Below, one piece after another: positions 60,940 through 64,000 of a stretch of DNA of 64,000 bases. The notes under the pieces are model-generated. The model was not told the DNA's origin. It searched no databases and worked only from the letters and a program-made list of their open reading frames with translations. The number at the start of each line of letters is the position of its first letter. Position 1 is the stretch's first letter. The stretch comes from Paenibacillus silvestris (lineage in GTDB: Bacteria > Bacillota > Bacilli > Paenibacillales > NBRC-103111), in NCBI RefSeq assembly GCF_009882985.1, contig NZ_WTUZ01000039.1, positions 310,001-374,000 of the forward strand. The letters are read 5' to 3'. The translations under genes and the position numbers were made by a program.

Positions 60940-63900
60940 ATGAATACAAAAAAACTATTGGCGGTTCTCTTGTCCATTATGTTGGTACTGCCCATCATGA
61001 TGATACCGACGGGTGCTTCGGCCACGGCCGCTAAAGGCATTATGGATAACTACATAGTTCAGAAAATTTATGATAAAAGGGAGCTTAAGCCCTATACATT
61101 AACCAATCCTACACGGTATGGATTTGGATCGGGCTATATCAATACCATTGATTTCGATGTGTCGTCAGTGGCTCCAGCCAATCTAGCCGTGAGTTTGCAG
61201 CTCTATGTCGAGAATAATGATAATCCCGGCAATATAACTAATTTGATGAAAACAATCGGCGGCAACGGCCGGTTTGAAGTGTCAGATAATCAAATTGGTG
61301 GGCATTACTTAATGTATAACTCGAAGGATTTGAAGCGGGCGGACGGCACCGAGATTCAGCCGGGGTGGAATGATGTGTTGCTTCCTTTTTCAGCAATGGG
61401 CAATGTGGCAGCAGTCGACCTATCTCATATCCGTTTTTTTCGTCTGGAGTATTTTGGCTTCACTGTGAAGCCAGACGCTTATGTCATCCGGTTGAAAGAT
61501 GTCAATATCGTGGATATGTCCCGTCCGGCCGACCCGGTGCCACCGGTGCAATACGACACCACACCTTTGGTGGCCAATATTCCTTTCACCAAGACGTTTA
61601 ATATTACCGGTGGCGGCAGTGCCGGAACTCCCACAGCCTCTTTTGCTGTTCCATTTGCACCAATTGACGCTTCACACCATGATATCAGAAAAGTTAAATT
61701 GGTCATGGATACCGAGATAGAAAACCTGACCCATCCTGGTAATATTACGGTAATGTCGCAAGCTGCAGGCCAACTTGAGCTTACCAGCAGCGGCCACAAC
61801 GACACCAATGAATTAGCCTTTAGTGTCGGATCGCTGAACTGGCAAAGCGGTCAATCGAGCGCTTCCGTTATGTTGTCTACCGGTGGCGCAACGGGCGGTA
61901 CAATTGATTATTCAAAGATCAACTATATGCGCTTTTATATGACCAATTGGCCGGCTACCTTTACCGACAATTTGGTCATCAAAATTTCGAATGTCCGTTT
62001 GATCGATACGACCAATGACACCACACTTCCCACCTTCTTCAACGACGGCATGTTGTTCCAGCAGAAGAAACCCATGAATATTTGGGGATATTCGGATGTA
62101 GGTAAAAACATAAAAGTTGAATTGTTCAAAGGCAATGAGACGACTGCGCTCGAAACCAAGACGGCAGTTGCTGCGGCCTCCAGAAGATGGGATGTTTCTT
62201 TATCCCCACGGAACGGCAGCTATGACAGTTACAAAATTGTGGTCAGCGAAGGCAACACCGTCATTCAAACCATCAAAGATGTTGCCATAGGTGAATTATG
62301 GCTCGCTGGCGGTCAGTCCAACATGGCTTTAAATGTGGGTACGGCGATGACAGGGGCTTCCGAAGTAGCCAACGCCAATAACCATAACATCCGTTTCTTC
62401 TTGGTTCCGAGTTACCCGGCGGGGGCAAATGGAGATCAACCGATTGATCCAACGTCGGACATTGCCGGAGCCTATTGGGGCGCAGGCGATAAAGGTACTG
62501 AAGTCAACAAGGTTTCTGCCGCCGCCTATTTCATGGCAAAATCGCTGCAACCGAAGTTAAATGTTCCTGTTGGTGTGATCAGTGATGCTACCGGCGGTAC
62601 CGTCATTGAAGCTTGGCTACCCCGTCTGGCAATTGAAGGCAACGCTGAAGTAAAAGCCGCTCTGATGAAACGCGGTTTGTACTATGATGCCGAATGGTGG
62701 CCGACAGAAGCCAATAAAATGTCCGTTTTGTACAATCAGAAAATCGGTCCTCTTGCCGGAACCAACATTGCTGGTACGATCTGGTATCAAGGCGAAAGCA
62801 ACTCCAACCGCAGCGAAATCTATGATATTGAATTAAATCTGTTGAAAAAAAGCTGGAGCGAAGCGTTTGGTTTTGCAAACAACACCATGCCGTTTATCGA
62901 AGCACAGGTTGCGCCGGATCAGTACGACAATGGTAGTACCAACCCTCAGCATCTCGGCTGGCTGGCTGAGAGTATGACCAAATCTTATTTGGCCAACGCT
63001 GACAAGAATATGACGCTCTTCCCTATCTACGACGTTCCGCTCACTCATGTGCTGAACGGGACTTCACCTGGTGCGATCCATCCTCGTACGAAGGAGCAGG
63101 TTGGCCAGCGTTTTGCCGATAGTGCCATGAGTTTGGTATACGGCGCCAACGACCTGAAATCGGCTCCGATCTATAAGAGCAAGACCGTTTCAGGCAATGT
63201 CATTAACCTTACCTTTGACAACGTAGGTGAAGGTCTTAAATCCTATGACGGCATTTCTCTTCATGGCTTTAGCATTGCGGGTGCAGACCATGTGTATGTT
63301 ACTGCCAACGCTGAAGTTACAGGTACGAACACCGTTAAAGTATGGAGCAATATGGTCTCTGATCCGAAGGATGTCATTTATGCTTTTGACAATTTTAATA
63401 ACAATGCCAATCTGGTTGGTGCCGCCAAAGGGAATTATTATATCCCAGTCAGCCCCTTCCGTACTACCGCATATGCAGATAGCACCAGTGCTCCCGACCC
63501 GAGTGTAACTTATTATACAGAGCAAGGCTGGATGTACGCAGACAAAGATGAATGGGTCGTCGACCAAAACGATACCACGATTAATTCCTTCGGATTCCAT
63601 CCGTCTTGGAAGTCAGGGGCTGTCAGCACCACCACTGCGGTTACCTACGGATATTCTTCTGCTTTGAAGCTGGAGGGTGCCTCGGCATTGCAGGTAAACT
63701 ATTCCGGTGCTACTGGCAAAGTGATCGGCATCAGTCCGATAGTGTCCTATAACAGCTTGAAATTTAAAGCTGGCAATTACAACTATGTATCAGTAAATGT
63801 GCTCAACGCTAATGAAACCGGCGCCAAACTGGCACTGCAGTTCGTTAGTGGGGGCAAGACGTATACGGCAGCTGTTGCCGAAACGGGTTTATATGAAAAA

Positions 63901-64000
63901 AGCCTTGCCAAAGACAACAAGTTTGCGACTGTCACCTTTAATCTACGCCAATTATTGGATGGCACCCAAGTTGTAACCGATACCCAATCTTTGCTTAATG
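60940..64000 (+). CDS. Exported SASA-type (sialate O-acetylesterase-like) esterase, 3' end missing
   Basis: An open frame of 1020 codons running off the right edge. ATG 60940 follows AGGAGG by eight bases. A signal peptide (LLAVLLSIMLVLPIMMIPTGASA) shows export. About 400 residues of beta-rich repeats follow, in two similar parts (YINTIDFDVSSVAPANLAVS and FAPIDASHHDIRKVKL, both ending in a TNLVIKISNVRLID-like strand), probably carbohydrate-binding. The SGNH/SASA esterase domain starts at GELWLAGGQSNMA with nucleophile S460 and continues with GTIWYQGESNSNR. Such enzymes remove O-acetyl groups from glycans; sialate is not implied. A further beta-rich region begins near residue 850. It is controlled by the shared tandem-repeat site upstream. 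Confidence 0.85.
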   Translation, partial: MNTKKLLAVLLSIMLVLPIMMIPTGASATAAKGIMDNYIVQKIYDKRELKPYTLTNPTRYGFGSGYINTIDFDVSSVAPANLAVSLQLYVENNDNPGNITNLMKTIGGNGRFEVSDNQIGGHYLMYNSKDLKRADGTEIQPGWNDVLLPFSAMGNVAAVDLSHIRFFRLEYFGFTVKPDAYVIRLKDVNIVDMSRPADPVPPVQYDTTPLVANIPFTKTFNITGGGSAGTPTASFAVPFAPIDASHHDIRKVKLVMDTEIENLTHPGNITVMSQAAGQLELTSSGHNDTNELAFSVGSLNWQSGQSSASVMLSTGGATGGTIDYSKINYMRFYMTNWPATFTDNLVIKISNVRLIDTTNDTTLPTFFNDGMLFQQKKPMNIWGYSDVGKNIKVELFKGNETTALETKTAVAAASRRWDVSLSPRNGSYDSYKIVVSEGNTVIQTIKDVAIGELWLAGGQSNMALNVGTAMTGASEVANANNHNIRFFLVPSYPAGANGDQPIDPTSDIAGAYWGAGDKGTEVNKVSAAAYFMAKSLQPKLNVPVGVISDATGGTVIEAWLPRLAIEGNAEVKAALMKRGLYYDAEWWPTEANKMSVLYNQKIGPLAGTNIAGTIWYQGESNSNRSEIYDIELNLLKKSWSEAFGFANNTMPFIEAQVAPDQYDNGSTNPQHLGWLAESMTKSYLANADKNMTLFPIYDVPLTHVLNGTSPGAIHPRTKEQVGQRFADSAMSLVYGANDLKSAPIYKSKTVSGNVINLTFDNVGEGLKSYDGISLHGFSIAGADHVYVTANAEVTGTNTVKVWSNMVSDPKDVIYAFDNFNNNANLVGAAKGNYYIPVSPFRTTAYADSTSAPDPSVTYYTEQGWMYADKDEWVVDQNDTTINSFGFHPSWKSGAVSTTTAVTYGYSSALKLEGASALQVNYSGATGKVIGISPIVSYNSLKFKAGNYNYVSVNVLNANETGAKLALQFVSGGKTYTAAVAETGLYEKSLAKDNKFATVTFNLRQLLDGTQVVTDTQSLLN

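Noticed and set aside
1-64000. CRISPR arrays, tRNA/rRNA genes, insertion sequences, phage genes
   Set aside because: None were seen on reading both strands; no regularly spaced repeats, transposase motifs or cloverleaf-like sequences were noticed.

Overview
The window looks like chromosome from a Paenibacillus-like, Gram-positive, polysaccharide-degrading soil Firmicute. This is an inference from gene content: LplB/YtcP/LplA-type sugar importers, YesM/YesN two-component pairs, membrane-bound AraC regulators, lipoprotein signal peptides, an S-layer-homology (SLH) protein, strong AGGAGG ribosome binding sites and CcpA (cre)-like boxes. No rRNA, tRNA, CRISPR array, IS element or phage gene was seen.

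Layout. 1-129 is the tail of a membrane protein. 315-7306: importer 1 (two permeases, binding lipoprotein), a membrane-spanning AraC regulator and an enolase-superfamily enzyme. 7544-7675: small membrane protein in a repeat-containing spacer. 7932-12400: importer 2 (binding protein, two permeases) plus a Gfo/Idh/MocA oxidoreductase, with a convergent cupin-AraC regulator (12407-13288, minus). 13617-20730: importer 3, a second membrane-bound AraC regulator and a GH105 unsaturated-glycuronyl hydrolase. 20875-23743: convergent sporulation-type histidine kinase and diguanylate cyclase. 23844-29913: YesM/YesN pair and importer 4. 30182-41494: an envelope block with an RND pump and oversized adaptor, a double RCC1-propeller/SLH protein, an HtrA-like protease and a three-repeat exported protein. 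42004-43508: GNAT acetyltransferase, small ORFs and a shikimate-kinase-like protein. 43608-53678: importer 5 flanked by two GH38 alpha-mannosidases. 53734-57110 (minus): its likely YesM/YesN pair. 57148-58263 (minus): GntR/LacI-type repressor. 58367-60640: heparinase II/III-like protein. 60940-64000: exported SASA-type (sialate O-acetylesterase) esterase, cut by the window end.

How it works together. All five importers lack an ATPase gene, so they presumably share an MsmX-like ATPase encoded elsewhere. Each is paired with a local regulator and cytoplasmic enzymes without signal peptides (enolase-type, oxidoreductase, GH105, GH38, heparinase-like), suggesting that oligosaccharides are imported first and cut inside. 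The most striking regulatory signal is a pair of tandem 16-bp direct repeats (20-bp period) in front of importer 5 (46895-46930) and again in front of the SASA esterase gene (60693-60728). In both places a -10 box follows at exactly the same distance. This is the geometry expected of an AraC-family activator site and probably defines a local regulon of the 53734-57110 two-component system. The envelope block 30182-41494 is the least conventional part of the coding content.
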